Shown piece by piece: positions 6,758-7,000 of a stretch of 7,000 bases of DNA; within the stretch, counting starts at the first letter, position 1; each line of letters starts with the position of its first letter. Source of the stretch: Candidatus Acidiferrales bacterium (lineage in GTDB: Bacteria; Acidobacteriota; Terriglobia; Acidiferrales; UBA7541); the NCBI GenBank assembly GCA_955651735.1, contig CATPAM010000450.1, positions 1-7,000 on the forward strand, read 5' to 3'. The notes under the pieces are model-generated. The model worked only from the letters and a program-made list of their open reading frames with translations. It searched no databases and was not told the origin of the DNA. The translations under genes and the position numbers were made by a program.

Positions 6758-7000
6758 ATGCAGCTCTACATCGTCCGTCACGGCATCGCCATCGACCGCG
6801 AAGACCCCAAGTGTCCACCGGAGGCCGAGCGCTATTTGACCGAGGAAGGCATCGAGAGAACCAAGCAAGTTGCCAAAGGCATTGCCGCGCTCGGCGCCCA
6901 CGCGGACCTGATGCTCAGCAGCCCATACGTGCGCGCCACGCAAACTGCCGCCGTCTTCGCCAGCGCCCTCGACTATCCGGAGCACAAAATACGCCACACC
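6758..7000 (+). CDS. sixA: SixA-type phosphohistidine phosphatase, N-terminal part (cut by window edge)
   Basis: This is a small histidine phosphatase-superfamily protein of the SixA branch, whose E. coli member dephosphorylates phosphohistidine on signalling/PTS proteins. Eighty-one codons are visible. MQLYIVRHGIAI carries the catalytic RHG motif (R7-H8-G9, H8 being the phosphorylated nucleophile). YLTEEGIERTKQVAKGI is the family's LT..G element, and LSSPYVRATQTA is the second conserved segment, with the SSP.xRAxQTA Arg. The second catalytic histidine lies beyond the window. SixA proteins are around 160 residues, so about half is missing. The very short N-terminus before RHG is typical of SixA rather than of larger phosphoglycerate mutases. 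The actual substrate here is unknown; its position behind a Ppx/GppA gene suggests a role in phosphate or polyphosphate metabolism (inference). Confidence 0.9.
   Translation, partial: MQLYIVRHGIAIDREDPKCPPEAERYLTEEGIERTKQVAKGIAALGAHADLMLSSPYVRATQTAAVFASALDYPEHKIRHT

Overview
The window is a gene-dense, GC-rich stretch of a chromosome from a diderm (Gram-negative-type) bacterium. The MlaE/MlaF/MlaD genes imply an outer membrane. The overall style (GC-rich, GTG and TTG starts, an aroC / mla / TMK-like pair / Ppx-HD / SixA order) is most reminiscent of Acidobacteriota. That assignment is an impression from sequence style; no phylogenetic marker was compared. I see no mobile element, RNA gene or CRISPR array.

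Layout. Positions 1-391 (minus strand) hold the first 130 codons of chorismate synthase (aroC), which runs off the left edge. A 165-bp divergent intergenic region (392-556) probably carries the promoters for aroC leftward and the lipid-transport genes rightward. Positions 557-3430 (plus) hold an Mla-type ABC lipid transporter: permease mlaE, ATPase mlaF (4-bp overlap with mlaE) and the membrane-anchored MCE protein mlaD, 106 bp further on. There is no mlaB (STAS) or mlaC in the window.

Positions 3520-5144 hold two adjacent, related P-loop kinase-like genes that resemble thymidylate kinase but share a distinctive lid motif; the second has Arg in place of the Walker A lysine. They are separated by 2 bp. 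Nine bp later begins a full-length Ppx/GppA phosphatase with a C-terminal HD domain (5154-6704), then, after 53 bp and a strong ribosome binding site, the first 81 codons of a SixA-type histidine phosphatase (6758 to the right edge).

How the genes may work together. MlaE/F/D would form an inner-membrane complex moving phospholipids to or from the outer membrane. The four genes from 3520 onward look like one co-transcribed phosphate-metabolism group: two nucleotide-kinase-like proteins, an exopolyphosphatase/pppGpp-phosphatase-type enzyme and a small phosphohistidine-phosphatase-type protein. Their joint function is not known to me.

The most notable points are: (1) an MlaF whose catalytic glutamate and switch histidine are both replaced; (2) a tandem kinase-like pair, one with an altered P-loop, linked to Ppx-HD and SixA; (3) an MlaD tail made of five units with an exact 34-residue period.
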